Shown here piece by piece: positions 25,914-36,037 of a stretch of 64,000 nt of DNA. Each line of letters starts with the position of its first letter. The stretch's first letter is position 1. A model generated the notes under the pieces. It ran no database searches and was not told the origin of the DNA. It saw only the letters and a list, made by a program, of their open reading frames with translations. The stretch is taken from positions 372,001 to 436,000 of the forward strand of contig CBDBIN010000045.1 in NCBI GenBank assembly GCA_965206125.1, written 5' to 3'. Both the position numbers and the translations under genes were made by a program. The stretch is from CAXWPM01 sp965206125. GTDB lineage: Bacteria; Acidobacteriota; Terriglobia; 20CM-2-55-15.

Positions 25914-26375
25914 ATGGAAACGGAACTCAAGGTCGGGCAGAAAGCACCGGATTTCACCCTCGAAACAGGTGAGGGCGACAAGGTGACGCTATCGAATCTC
26001 AAGGGCAGCAAAGTCGTTCTTTTCTTTTACCCCCGGGACGACACGCCCGGTTGAACGCGCGAAGCCAGTGACTTCCGGGACGGACAGTCGAAAATCAAAC
26101 GAAAGGACGCGGTCGTGCTGGGCGTCAGCACCGACAGCGTGGCATCGCACAAGAAGTTCGCCGACAAGTTCGAACTCAATTTCCCGTTACTCGCCGACAC
26201 CGAAAAGACAGTCGTCGAAAAGTACGGAGTATGGCGCGAAAAGAACATGTACGGAAAGAAATTGATGGGTGTCGCGCGGACGACATTCATCATCGACGAG
26301 GAAGGGAAGATCCGAACGATATTCCCCAAGGTCAAAGTCGACGGCCATTTCGACGAAGTCTTGAAGGCACTCTAG
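25914..26375 (+). CDS. Selenocysteine peroxiredoxin (Bcp/PrxQ family), UGA-encoded active site
   Basis: The frame from ATG 25914 (ribosome site AGGAGG) to TAG 26375 encodes 153 residues if TGA 26052-26054 (codon 47) is read as selenocysteine. The sequence before it reads KVVLFFYPRDDTPG and after it TREASDFRDGQ, so the UGA falls exactly on the peroxidatic Cys of the Bcp motif TPGCTxEA. The rest is a complete Prx fold: AVVLGVSTDSVASHKKFADK, LNFPLLADTEKTVVEKYGV, KLMGVARTTFIIDEEGKIRT. The Bcp resolving Cys (five residues on) is Ser, which implies a one-Sec mechanism with an external thiol donor. A fitting SECIS hairpin follows, and tRNA-Sec is encoded in the same window. It should reduce hydroperoxides in the cytoplasm. 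Automated callers will miss or split this gene. Confidence 0.92.
26070..26089 (+). promoter_or_regulatory. Candidate bacterial SECIS hairpin of the selenoperoxiredoxin
   Basis: GACUUCC pairs with GGA-C-AGUC (seven pairs with one bulged C) around the loop GGGAC at 26077-26081. The loop starts 22 bases after the UGA, within the roughly 16-37 base range known for SelB-binding elements, and it begins with G residues as in characterised apical loops. This is a hand-folded structure. Confidence 0.6.
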
Positions 26376-26381
26376 TGCGGC

Positions 26382-27233
26382 GTGACCCAGGTCGCGTCAG
26401 GCGGCGCTAACCTGATGTCGGGTGCGGCGCTGGCCCTGATCGGCGCCGTGACGGGCGTCCTGGCCGGCCTGTTGGGTGTCGGCGGCGGCTTCGTAATGGT
26501 CCCCCTGCTCTCTGCGGGAGGATTCCTCATGCGCGAGGCTGCCGCTCTGAGCCTCATGTTCGTGGCGGTCTCGTCGGTGTCGGGCAGCTGGCGACACTTC
26601 CGCCAGGGGACCATGGACCCCGTCGTTGCCGGCATGGTGATCGCGACAGCCGCGCCAGCCGCCCCACTCGGGGCTTATCTCGGCACAAACCTCCCAGACC
26701 TGGTCCTCAGAATCGTTTTTTCGGTGCTCGCCGCCACGATCTCCACGAACTACTGGCTCCGCGGGTCGGCCAGGACCGAGGCGGCCGGAAGCCCGTCCTG
26801 GAGCAGGTATTACCTGCGGCGCCGGCGGGTCGTCGGCGGCCGGGAAACGACGTTCAACGTGGACATCCCCACGACGCTCGCACTCGGCGTGGCTGTGGGC
26901 CTGTTCTCCGGCCTGCTCGGAGTTGGCGGAGGATGGCTCATGGTCCCGCTCTTCGTGATGGTAGTTGGCATCCCGATTCACATCGCTGTCGGAACATCCC
27001 TGCTCGCGATCCTGGGTCCGGCGCTTGGCGGAACCTACGGTCACTGGCTGGCGGGCAACCTCGATCTGGCCGCGGCTCCGTGGCTCGTCGTTCCTGCCGT
27101 GCTGACGGCACAGATCGGCGCAAAGCTCGTGGTCCGCTTCAGCGACAGAACTCTCCGCCGGTTGCTCCTGATGCTGCTGGTGAGCGCAACCGCTTACATG
27201 GTGGCCGGCGTTCTTATCGAGGTCGTGTTCTGA
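26382..27233 (+). CDS. TauE/SafE family membrane transporter
   Basis: The 283-residue protein has two homologous halves, each starting with the family motif: ALIGAVTGVLAGLLGVGGGF in the first and VAVGLFSGLLGVGGGWLMVP in the second. About eight membrane helices are expected. Family members are proposed to export sulfite, sulfoacetate or other organosulfur anions. A GTG start at 26382 is used; ATG 26415 (MSGAALALIGAV) is equally plausible and neither has a strong ribosome site. The gene starts only six bases after the selenoperoxiredoxin, on the same strand, so co-transcription is likely. Its stop codon abuts that of the convergent enoyl-CoA hydratase with no gap. Confidence 0.88.
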   Translation: MTQVASGGANLMSGAALALIGAVTGVLAGLLGVGGGFVMVPLLSAGGFLMREAAALSLMFVAVSSVSGSWRHFRQGTMDPVVAGMVIATAAPAAPLGAYLGTNLPDLVLRIVFSVLAATISTNYWLRGSARTEAAGSPSWSRYYLRRRRVVGGRETTFNVDIPTTLALGVAVGLFSGLLGVGGGWLMVPLFVMVVGIPIHIAVGTSLLAILGPALGGTYGHWLAGNLDLAAAPWLVVPAVLTAQIGAKLVVRFSDRTLRRLLLMLLVSATAYMVAGVLIEVVF

Positions 27234-27998
27234 TCAGCGGTGCCTCCACTCCGGAGGCCGCTTCTCGAGGAAAGCATCGATTCCTTCGTGCATATCTTCA
27301 GTGAATGCGAGACGGTGGAGGTAGAGATGCTCAACCTCGGTCAGACGTTCGTTGAACGTGTTCCCCTCCCCTGCCCGGAGCGCCTTCTTAGCGATGCTCA
27401 AGACGATGGAACTCCGACCGAGGATGCGCTCGGCCCACCGGTCGACGGCCGCGTCTAGTTCGTCTCCCGGAACGACTTCGTTGACCAACCCAAGCCGCTT
27501 GGCTTCGTCGGCCGAAAGATTTTGACCAAGCAGAACGATCTCCGAGGCACGATGCATTCCCACTTTCGACGGCAAGAGAGTCGCTGCGACGGGGGGGTAG
27601 CAGCCGACGTCGATCTCTGGATGCGCCAGTTTTAGGTCGTCGGCTGCGATGACGAAGTCGCAGGCCATGGCCAGCTCTGACGCCCCGCCCAGCGTATGCC
27701 CTCGGATCACGGCGATGCTGATGCAGTTGGACTTGTATATCCTTCGGAGCGTGGCGTGAAATCCTTCGAGCATGGCCGCGAGCCGTTCCGGTTTGTGATC
27801 GGCGACGTCGACACCTGCCGAAAAAGACTCGCCTTCGCTCGAAATGACGACGAGCGGCGCGCCGAGTTCCTCGACCTCGATCCAAGCCCGGTTGAGCTCT
27901 CCCATCATCTGGATGTTGATGACGTTCAGCGGCGGACGGTCAAGAACGATTGTCGACATTCGTGGACCGGGGTGAAATCGGATCGTTTCGTAAGCCAT
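27234..27998 (-). CDS. Enoyl-CoA hydratase/isomerase family protein
   Basis: The start at ATG 27998 is preceded by GAAGGGA and gives 254 residues beginning MAYETIRFHPGPRMSTIVLD. It is a crotonase-fold protein: RPPLNVINIQMMGELNRAWI, VVISSEGESFSAGVDVADH, GHTLGGASELAMACDFVIA and HPEIDVGCYPPVAATLLPSK. The second catalytic Glu region is replaced by DVGCYPPVA, like cyclohexadienecarbonyl-CoA hydratases rather than classical crotonases. NEVVPGDELDAAVDRWAERI and EGIDAFLEKRPPEWRHR close the fold. The substrate is uncertain; an aromatic-acid or dienoyl-CoA step is possible. Confidence 0.87.
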   Translation of the reverse strand: MAYETIRFHPGPRMSTIVLDRPPLNVINIQMMGELNRAWIEVEELGAPLVVISSEGESFSAGVDVADHKPERLAAMLEGFHATLRRIYKSNCISIAVIRGHTLGGASELAMACDFVIAADDLKLAHPEIDVGCYPPVAATLLPSKVGMHRASEIVLLGQNLSADEAKRLGLVNEVVPGDELDAAVDRWAERILGRSSIVLSIAKKALRAGEGNTFNERLTEVEHLYLHRLAFTEDMHEGIDAFLEKRPPEWRHR

Positions 27999-28116
27999 GG
28001 TCCCTTCGTAGCAGAACGCCGGGATGGTGTAAACATCGAAAAAAGACGAGGACCGCAGTGAAGTACCATAGCAGCCCGTCGCATCGGGAATTCCTGCCCG
28101 AAGGAGATCGCCGTTC

Positions 28117-29001
28117 GTGCTGAAAGCTGTGTGGGCCCTGACGAAGGAAACATTCCGCCGGTGGGTCACCGACGGCGCTTTCGAGATGAGCGCGGCGATC
28201 GCATTCTATGCCGCGTTCTCGATGGCGCCGGCAATGGTGATCCTCGTCGCCCTGGTCGCCCTGGTCTACGGTGGGAACACCGCAGCCGAGCTTCAGGCCC
28301 AGGCCTCCGGATTTGTCGGCCCAGAAGCGGCCGAACTGATCGGCAAAGCCATCGCCAGCACCACCAACCGGGTTGGTGGCGGTCGGGGCCCAACGATCAT
28401 CGCAATCATGACGATGCTGCTTGGCGGGTCTTTCGTGTTCGCCGAGTTGTTGGCTGCGATGAACCGGGTATGGCGGGTGAAGGCGAAACCGGGACGGGGC
28501 GTCAAGGGACTACTCCGCGATCGCTTCTGGCCGTTCACACTCGTCGTTGTGATCGGTGGCGTCCTGCTGGTCTCGTTGGTGACCAGCGCGTCCATCCAGG
28601 TCTACAGCATCTACTTCACCCGTTTGCTCCCCGGAACGGCCTTCGTCTGGCACTACGTGGACCTGGCAGCGTCCTTCGTAATCATCACGATCCTGTTCGC
28701 ACTGGTCTACAAGTTCCTCCCCGACGTTCGAGTCGCCTGGAGTGACATATGGGTGGGAGCGATCGTCACCTCCCTGCTCTTTTCCGCGGGGAAACACCTG
28801 TTCAGCTTGTACCTGGGCCGGACCGCCCTTGTGTCGATCTACGGCGCGGCCGGATCCGTGTTCGTGATCCTGATCTGGGTCTACTTTTCGACGGCGATCC
28901 TGTTGCTGGGGGCGGAGTTCACTTGCGTCTACGCGGAGCGGCACGGCCATGACGTGGTCCCCAAGCCGCATGCTGTCCGGATCGGGTCAGCCTGCAGGTA
29001 G
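28117..29001 (+). CDS. YihY/BrkB family inner-membrane protein
   Basis: The 294-residue protein starts at GTG 28117 after an AAGGAG site. It has six predicted membrane helices and the family signatures EMSAAIAFYAAFSMAPAMVI, AIMTMLLGGSFVFAELLAAM, and LYKFLPDVRVAWSDIWVGAI-like text, ending with YGAAGSVFVILIWVYFSTAI followed by LLLGAEFTCVYAERHG. The molecular role of the family is unsettled; BrkB was once called RNase BN in error. A stretch of 28 bases separates its TAG from a MITE-like element. Confidence 0.93.
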   Translation: MLKAVWALTKETFRRWVTDGAFEMSAAIAFYAAFSMAPAMVILVALVALVYGGNTAAELQAQASGFVGPEAAELIGKAIASTTNRVGGGRGPTIIAIMTMLLGGSFVFAELLAAMNRVWRVKAKPGRGVKGLLRDRFWPFTLVVVIGGVLLVSLVTSASIQVYSIYFTRLLPGTAFVWHYVDLAASFVIITILFALVYKFLPDVRVAWSDIWVGAIVTSLLFSAGKHLFSLYLGRTALVSIYGAAGSVFVILIWVYFSTAILLLGAEFTCVYAERHGHDVVPKPHAVRIGSACR

Positions 29002-29029
29002 CGGACTGCCCGCGTTCTCAGAGCGCCGT

Positions 29030-29210
29030 TAGCCCGCTTTTCTCACCGGTTGTCGTCGCGAGGCGTCGGAGACGCCGCCAGGACAAGGCGAGCGCCGGGG
29101 GGGCGACCGAGGCGTACTTGACAGTACGTTGAGGAGCCCGACCAAGCGCAACGCAGTAATGGCGGATGGATCTGGCGCTGTAGCAGACCACGGGTGAGAA
29201 ATGCGGGCTA
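29030..29210. mobile_element. MITE-like element, TAGCCCGC...GCGGGCTA, 181 bp
   Basis: The ends TAGCCCGCTTTTCTCACC (29030-29047) and the reverse complement of 29193-29210 (TAGCCCGCATTTCTCACC) differ at one of 18 positions. Inside are two perfect small hairpins, GGCGTC-GGA-GACGCC and CGTACT-TGAC-AGTACG. No gene is present. The right end CTA (29208-29210) is the TAG stop of the glycine-rich pseudopilin gene, the same arrangement as the unrelated element at 21185-21459. A partial relative (GCCCGCGTTCTCAG) precedes it near 29007. Confidence 0.8.
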
Positions 29211-30590
29211 GAAGCCCCCTGGCGGCCGGAATCCACCAGCACCCCTCGAGCCGCCCGAAGTGGGGTTGGCCTGGCCGCCCGAACCACGGCCTCCCTGCGG
29301 GTTGCTGTCGAATGGATTCGGCTGGCCGGATCCGGCGCCCGGCGCAGCTCCGGGCTGTTGACCCTGTAATGCGGGGAATCCTGACGGTACGCTGCTGAAG
29401 CCGGGGATCGCGATGAACTCCCACTCGCTGTAGTTCTCACGCGTGTTGTAAACCATCAGGGATGCGGCATCGTTCGTTGGCGCGACGCCGACGACCCCTC
29501 CCGCGCCGAACTGCTGGGGAACGCCCCCCTGGCCGGGCGCTCCTGCTCCACCGGCGAGGCCCGCCTGACCGCCTCGGCCACCACCTCGGGCCTCGGCCTG
29601 ACCTCCCCCACGGCCACCCCTCTGGCCACTGCCTCTCGCCTCGGTACCGCTGCGACCGGCTCCACCGAAGCCCGCCTGGCCGCCCCGGCCGCCGAAGCCG
29701 GATTGGCCAAAACCGCCACCTCCGCCCAATCCGCCGCCAGTTAGGCCAGGGCCTCCACCGAAGCCGGCCTGGGCGCCAGTCTCGGTCGGGACTCCAGGTA
29801 GTCCGAATCCGGATTGCGTCTGCGACCTTTGGTTGGTCGCCCCTGGGGTTCCACCGAATCCGGTTGGGCTAGCGCCAAAAGAACTCTGGGAGCCGACGCC
29901 AAATCCAGACCCGCCGGATGGGGCGATCGCCGCACCGAGACCAGAAGATCCTCCCCCTCCAACCTGGCCTCCGAAGCCGCCGGCGAAGCCACCAGCAGAT
30001 CCGCCGGGTCCGCTCCTCTGACCGCCAACGCCCTCTGGACTTGCGCCTGGGCCAAATCCGCCCCCGAAACCCTGCCCCCGAGCGACGCCGACGTCGCCAC
30101 CACGGCCACCACCTTCACCACCTCGACCGCCACGTTGACCGGCACCCTGACCTCGAGGGCCTGCCTGCCCGAACCCCGGCGCTCCGAACATCTGTGGCGT
30201 GCCCCCCCGGAAAGTGTCCGCGTTGCCTACCTGCTGTTGATAGACGAGTGAGTCGTTGATAGTCCCGTCGGGGTTTACGGTCAGGGTTCGGAAAGGTTCA
30301 CCAGTGATCGGATCGGTATAGGCGCGTCTCAGGAAGCGGATCCCGTTGGTTTCCATCAACGCGTCGATGCTGGGCGGATAGATGCCGAATCGCCGCTGGT
30401 ATTTCTGGATGGCCCGGATGTACTCTTCGCCCCTGAATATGAGTTCTTCCTCGAGTTCTCGCTTGGCCTGTGTTTGGTAGGCGGGGACGGCCGCGGCCAT
30501 CATGATAGAAAGGGCGGTCATGAAGACGATCAGAGCGGCGAGAGAAAATCCACGTTCCCTGGTCCCGGCCAAGCGCCCCATGCCGGTCAT
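29208..30590 (-). CDS. Glycine-rich type II/IV pseudopilin (GspG-like N-terminus)
   Basis: The 460-residue protein has a prepilin leader ending RERG, with the processing site G|FSLAALIVFMTALSIMMAAA, then a GspG-like region (KRELEEELIFRGEEYIRAIQ; YQRRFGIYPPSIDALMETN; RRAYTDPITGEPFRTLTVNP) to about residue 115. The rest, about 320 residues, is unusual: repeated GGRGG, GFGGG and GGQAGFGG units rich in Gly, Gln, Ser and Arg, before the short globular segment YSEWEFIAIPGFSSVP and a Gly/Pro-rich tail. Typical GspG is about 140 residues. Position +5 after cleavage is Ala rather than Glu, as in some minor pilins. It is the last gene of the operon and its stop codon is the end of a MITE-like element. 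Confidence 0.85.
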   Translation of the reverse strand: MTGMGRLAGTRERGFSLAALIVFMTALSIMMAAAVPAYQTQAKRELEEELIFRGEEYIRAIQKYQRRFGIYPPSIDALMETNGIRFLRRAYTDPITGEPFRTLTVNPDGTINDSLVYQQQVGNADTFRGGTPQMFGAPGFGQAGPRGQGAGQRGGRGGEGGGRGGDVGVARGQGFGGGFGPGASPEGVGGQRSGPGGSAGGFAGGFGGQVGGGGSSGLGAAIAPSGGSGFGVGSQSSFGASPTGFGGTPGATNQRSQTQSGFGLPGVPTETGAQAGFGGGPGLTGGGLGGGGGFGQSGFGGRGGQAGFGGAGRSGTEARGSGQRGGRGGGQAEARGGGRGGQAGLAGGAGAPGQGGVPQQFGAGGVVGVAPTNDAASLMVYNTRENYSEWEFIAIPGFSSVPSGFPALQGQQPGAAPGAGSGQPNPFDSNPQGGRGSGGQANPTSGGSRGAGGFRPPGGF

Positions 30591-31144
30591 TGTATGATAA
30601 GCGGCATCCTCTGCCGCCGGTTGAACTCCAGATCTTCCACCTCGATAAAAGCCTGAGTCAACTCGAGAATCCGGTACCGTCCCATTAGGGTTTCACCTTT
30701 GACAACACTGAAATGCCGGCTCGCGTTGCTGTCTACAAGCAACGCCGTCAAGCGACCGCCTTGGGCGTCCAGGGCCACATACCCCGCGTACCGGAACGGT
30801 ATCGGGGGAGGCGGCGGCGGCGGAGGAGGCGGCGGCGGTGGCTGTAGTTGTACGGGCGGGGCCACCGGCTGGGACGGCGGGGCACTCGCCTGCGGTGGCA
30901 GCGGCTCGGGACCGTAGGCGAACGGGTTCCGCCTGGTCGGGTTCTCTGCCGGGTCCAGCAGGCTCATCGTGAGCCCGGAACCTACGCGAACCTCGGCCAG
31001 CGACGAAACCACCAGATCCGACACGCCACCCTCGGCGCCTGATTCCGGAATCTGATCGATCCGACGCCCCACCCACGCCGTCGCCACAAGCACCATGATC
31101 AGAATCAGGAGAATCTTGGCTCGTTGTCGGTCTTTCGGGCTCAT
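30587..31144 (-). CDS. PilP/GspC-like bitopic protein with polyproline linker
   Basis: The 185-residue protein has a cytoplasmic basic tip, one membrane helix (ILLILIMVLVATAWVG), a linker that ends in 13 consecutive Pro residues, and a C-terminal domain from about residue 115 (IPFRYAGYVALDAQGGRLTA; VVKGETLMGRYRILELTQAF). The latter resembles the beta HR domain of GspC or PilP, which contacts the secretin. The layout matches an inner-membrane clamp that bridges to the outer-membrane channel. It overlaps the PilO-like gene by one base and the pseudopilin by four. Family assignment is by architecture and context. Confidence 0.7.
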   Translation of the reverse strand: MSPKDRQRAKILLILIMVLVATAWVGRRIDQIPESGAEGGVSDLVVSSLAEVRVGSGLTMSLLDPAENPTRRNPFAYGPEPLPPQASAPPSQPVAPPVQLQPPPPPPPPPPPPPIPFRYAGYVALDAQGGRLTALLVDSNASRHFSVVKGETLMGRYRILELTQAFIEVEDLEFNRRQRMPLIIQ

Positions 31145-31704
31145 CAGCGTTCGTGCGAAAAGAAGGTCGTCAGGTTGAGCGACAGGTCGAGGTCGCCTGG
31201 GTTGTTCGAAGAGGAAGCCGCAAGACCCATCGAGTCGAGGATGAAGAAAGTATCGGAGCGCTCCAGTTCGCGGATGAATCGGGTGACCTCGGTGTAGTTG
31301 CCCTGGACCGGACTGTTGATACTGACGGCATAGACACCGAATTGCGGACCTTCGATGATGTACTGGGCACGGTTTCGGCTGATCCCAGCCGTCTCGGCAA
31401 GTCGGTCCAGGTCGGGAAGCATCGCCGCAAACCCCTGTTCGCGAGGGATGAAACGCGCGGCCAGGAAACGCAGGCTATCGGCCTCGGCCTCGTCCACCGA
31501 ACGGGCAAGTGCGTCGAGGCGCTCGAGCACATCGGTCTCGGAGACGATCTCGTCCTCGAGGGACTGGATCGATGCCGTCAGGCGGTTGAAATCCACACGT
31601 GCCGGCAGGTGGAGAATCAGAAAAAACAGCGCGGCGATTGCACCGACAATCCCGATGGCGCCGGCGAACAGGTACTGTGTTCTCTGTCGGCGGTACAGCA
31701 TCAC
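31144..31704 (-). CDS. PilO/GspM-like pilus assembly protein
   Basis: The 186-residue protein has one N-terminal membrane helix (YLFAGAIGIVGAIAALFFLI), a heptad-rich coiled coil (about 45-95: RLTASIQSLEDEIVSETDVL), and a ferredoxin-like alpha/beta domain (FGVYAVSINSPVQGNYTEVT; RFIRELERSDTFFILDSMG), the typical PilO layout. PilO pairs with PilN in the inner-membrane alignment complex. It follows the PilN-like gene with a four-base overlap, which supports the assignment. Confidence 0.82.
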   Translation of the reverse strand: MMLYRRQRTQYLFAGAIGIVGAIAALFFLILHLPARVDFNRLTASIQSLEDEIVSETDVLERLDALARSVDEAEADSLRFLAARFIPREQGFAAMLPDLDRLAETAGISRNRAQYIIEGPQFGVYAVSINSPVQGNYTEVTRFIRELERSDTFFILDSMGLAASSSNNPGDLDLSLNLTTFFSHER

Positions 31705-32297
31705 GGAGCCACCGACGCCAGCGCGAGGGCGGCCGGCAGGTATTCCGCCCCCATCACGAGCCTAACTTCTGCGACGCCCTCGACCATGTCGCGCTCTTCC
31801 AGCGAGACGGCTACATTACGGAAGGCCGCCGACTCCTCCATGCGGGCAATGAACTCGCTCAAGGAGTCGATGTTGCGGCCGCGCGCCTCCATCGCCACGT
31901 AAACCGCGTCTTGCTGACGAACCTGTGGGACGAGCGACGTGAGGTGGACATCGCGCGGGATCACGATCTCGATCTGTTCGAGCAACTGCATCCACGAAAA
32001 ATTCTTCCTCTCGATGACCTGGTCGAGGAATTGAATCTCCTGGATCTGAAGCTGAATATCCGGACGCCCCAGACGCTCGTCCAGCTCCTCAATCCGACCT
32101 CCCAGGTATTCGCTCTCGACCCGCAGGTCCTGCTCGCGACGATTCAGTTCGGAAACCTGGGCCGTGTAATCCTGGAACCCCGTCACCTGCCACGCCGAGA
32201 AGCCCAGGATCAACACGAGGACTCCGGTCAACATCATATTCGTCGCGCGATACCTCGGGAACCGTCGCCCCGACAGGTTGAGATTGAACCGGCTCAT
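31701..32297 (-). CDS. PilN/GspL-C-like pilus assembly protein
   Basis: The 198-residue protein begins with SRFNLNLSGRRFPRYR, close to the NLxP-type cytoplasmic peptide by which PilN binds PilM, here NLNLSGR. A membrane helix (MLTGVLVLILGFSAWQVTGF), a coiled coil (about 45-95), and a ferredoxin-like domain (LLEQIEIVIPRDVHLTSLVP) follow. It should form the PilN-PilO heterodimer. It overlaps the PilM-like gene by four bases. Confidence 0.83.
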   Translation of the reverse strand: MSRFNLNLSGRRFPRYRATNMMLTGVLVLILGFSAWQVTGFQDYTAQVSELNRREQDLRVESEYLGGRIEELDERLGRPDIQLQIQEIQFLDQVIERKNFSWMQLLEQIEIVIPRDVHLTSLVPQVRQQDAVYVAMEARGRNIDSLSEFIARMEESAAFRNVAVSLEERDMVEGVAEVRLVMGAEYLPAALALASVAP

Positions 32298-33143
32298 GGC
32301 TGCAGCGCTCCGAAGGCGGACTTGTACATGTCTTCCAGCTCGCGTGAATAGAGCTCGCGGACGGGTAGCGAAAGCTGCCGGCCAAGCTCGGCCGGCTCCG
32401 AACTTCGGTCATCGTAGCCGCACGTGATCAACTCGCGCATGGTTCGGCCTTCCAGCTTGTCCTCGTAGTACATCATCACCGGATAGACCGCGTCATAGAG
32501 CGGTTGGGGGCCCACCTTGCGGTAGAAACGCAGAATACCACCCACGAAGACGGACGTCGTCACCGACTCGGAACTCGCCTTCACGAACAATGTGTCGTCC
32601 GAGTTCGTCGGAACCAGGTTGAGCGCCGCCGGCGTTGAAGGCATCACGATCCCGGCGTGCAGGCCCAGGGATCCGAACATCTCTTCGTACTGGCGTGTAA
32701 CGACGCGTGGAGACAACACCACCAACAGATCCACCGAACCATTTTCCGCCAACTTTTCAAAGGCTACATCCGCCGATTCAACGTCGAACGGAACGCTCTT
32801 CTTGAGCTTCCACCGGACAAACGACGCCTGTTCAGTCGAATCGGCGGGAAAATTTTCGACATTCAACAGCGCTATCCGGACGGCGTCATCCGGGATCACT
32901 AGTACGATCTCGGAGCCCGAAAATCTTGCGGTCCCGAGCGCCTGTTCGATGGCCCGCTTCACCGCGGAACCATCCACGAAATTGGCTCCCTTCACGGCCC
33001 CCGCAAAGGCGCCCGATGGCAGCTCGACTGCGGCTTTGGTAGCCACGCTTCTGCGATCCGGTGTGACTCCGAGCACGATGACATGGCGCGAAGTCACCTC
33101 GCATGCCCAAAGGGGCATGTCCGGGCCGAACAGATCGTCAAAG

Positions 33144-33151
<8 letters not shown>
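32294..33151 (-). CDS. PilM-like actin-fold pilus assembly protein
   Basis: The 285-residue protein matches the position and broad character of PilM, the cytoplasmic actin-like partner of PilN: VTSRHVIVLGVTPDRRSVAT, IVLVIPDDAVRIALLNVENF, SFVRWKLKKSVPFDVESADV and LLVVLSPRVVTRQYEEMFGS. The segment VRWKLKKSVPFD is close to the WE(A/L)xxxIPF-type motif of the family. It is shorter than typical PilM (about 350) and the nucleotide-binding glycine loops are weak, so ATP binding is uncertain. It overlaps the upstream ATPase gene by eight bases. Confidence 0.8.
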
Positions 33152-34777
<1,626 letters not shown>

Positions 34778-34781
<4 letters not shown>

Positions 34782-35983
34782 GTAGGCAACCCGCGCGATC
34801 CGATGCTGAAGATCGGCAGGTATAGCGAAACCAGGACAGCCGCCACAAATCCGGCGACGAAAATGAGTATCACGGGCTCGACCCAGCTGAGCAGGGCCGT
34901 CAAACGAAGATCCACATCTTCGTCGTAGAAGTCCGCGACGTGGTTCAGCATTTCCGGCAGCGCGCCGGTCTGCTCACCCACTTGAATCATCTCGAGGGCC
35001 AGATCCGGAAACCGCCCCCCCGCCTCCAGGCCACCAGCAAGCGACATGCCTTCACGGACGCTGACGATCGCTTTCGCGATCGCGTCTGCGATGACCCGGT
35101 TGCCGGACGCTTCGTGTGCTACTTCCAGAGCCGACACGAGCGGGATCCCGCCCTGGAGCAATATTGCCAAAGTCCTCGACAGCTGGGCGATAGCGAACAT
35201 CGTCCAGATGTTGCCCAACACCGGCAATCGAAGCTTGAGGTCGTCGATACGACTCCGCCCACCGGCCGAACCCGCCCAGATCCGGAACGCGATGGCTCCA
35301 CCGATGATCAACGGGATCGTTACGATCAGGCTGTCCTCAATCGTCGTGGCGATGATGATCAGCACCTGGGTCGGCAACGGCAGAGCCGAGTTCATACCCG
35401 CGTACAGTTCTGCGAACCGAGGGATTACGTAGGCGAGGATCACCCCGACCATCACAATAGAAAGGACAACGAGGAAGGCCGGATAGATCAATGAATTGCG
35501 GAATTTCTTCCCTGCCGTCATCAGGGTCTTCTGGTAATGGATGTACCTGTTGATGACGTCAACCAGGTTACCGCTGCGCTCGCCTGCGAAGACGGAGGCA
35601 GTGTAGACGCGTGGAAACACCCCTTCCTCCTCCAGGGCTTGGGAAAGCGAGGTTCCCGACACGACACGCTCGCGGACCGATGCGATCCGAGTCTGCAACG
35701 CGGGATTGGAGATTCGATCCTTGAGCAGGTCGAGCGACCGGAGGATCGGCAAGCCGGCCCGGATCAGGGCGACGAACTGCTGATTGAACAGGAGGAACTC
35801 TTCGGGCTTGAACTCGATCGTACGCCGCCGCCACCCGAACCCGGACCAGGACTTGGGCTGGACCGAAAGGACCAGCAACCCCTGTTCCTCGAGACGGCCC
35901 CGAACCTCTTCGGCGGTGTTGCCTTGGTTGACGACCCGGACGACCTCACCCGAGGGCTTGGCATACTTGCATATAAAGTCCAT
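34778..35983 (-). CDS. Type II secretion/type IV pilus inner-membrane platform protein (GspF/PilC family)
   Basis: The 401-residue platform protein has the N-terminal peptide MDFICKYAKPSGEVVRVVNQ and two repeated cytoplasmic GspF domains: EEFLLFNQQFVALIRAGLPI with LRSLDLLKDRISNPALQTRI, and AIAQLSRTLAILLQGGIPLV with ALEVAHEASGNRVIADAI. Three membrane helices flank them (AFLVVLSIVMVGVILAYVIP; PVILIFVAGFVAAVLVSLYL). EVGEQTG-type text appears as QVGEQTGALPEMLNHVADFY. It anchors the ATPase at the inner membrane. It lies downstream of the LolA-like gene with a 54-base gap and overlaps the ATPase by four bases. Confidence 0.93.
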
Positions 35984-36037
35984 GAAATCAGCAAGTCGGC
36001 CGTCGTTGGGAGGAACGGGCGTTCGAGACTCTGACGC

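Noticed and set aside
29002..29207. Small RNA gene or coding frame beyond the YihY stop
   Set aside because: Hairpins there are explained by the inverted-repeat element; no start, ribosome site or family is seen.
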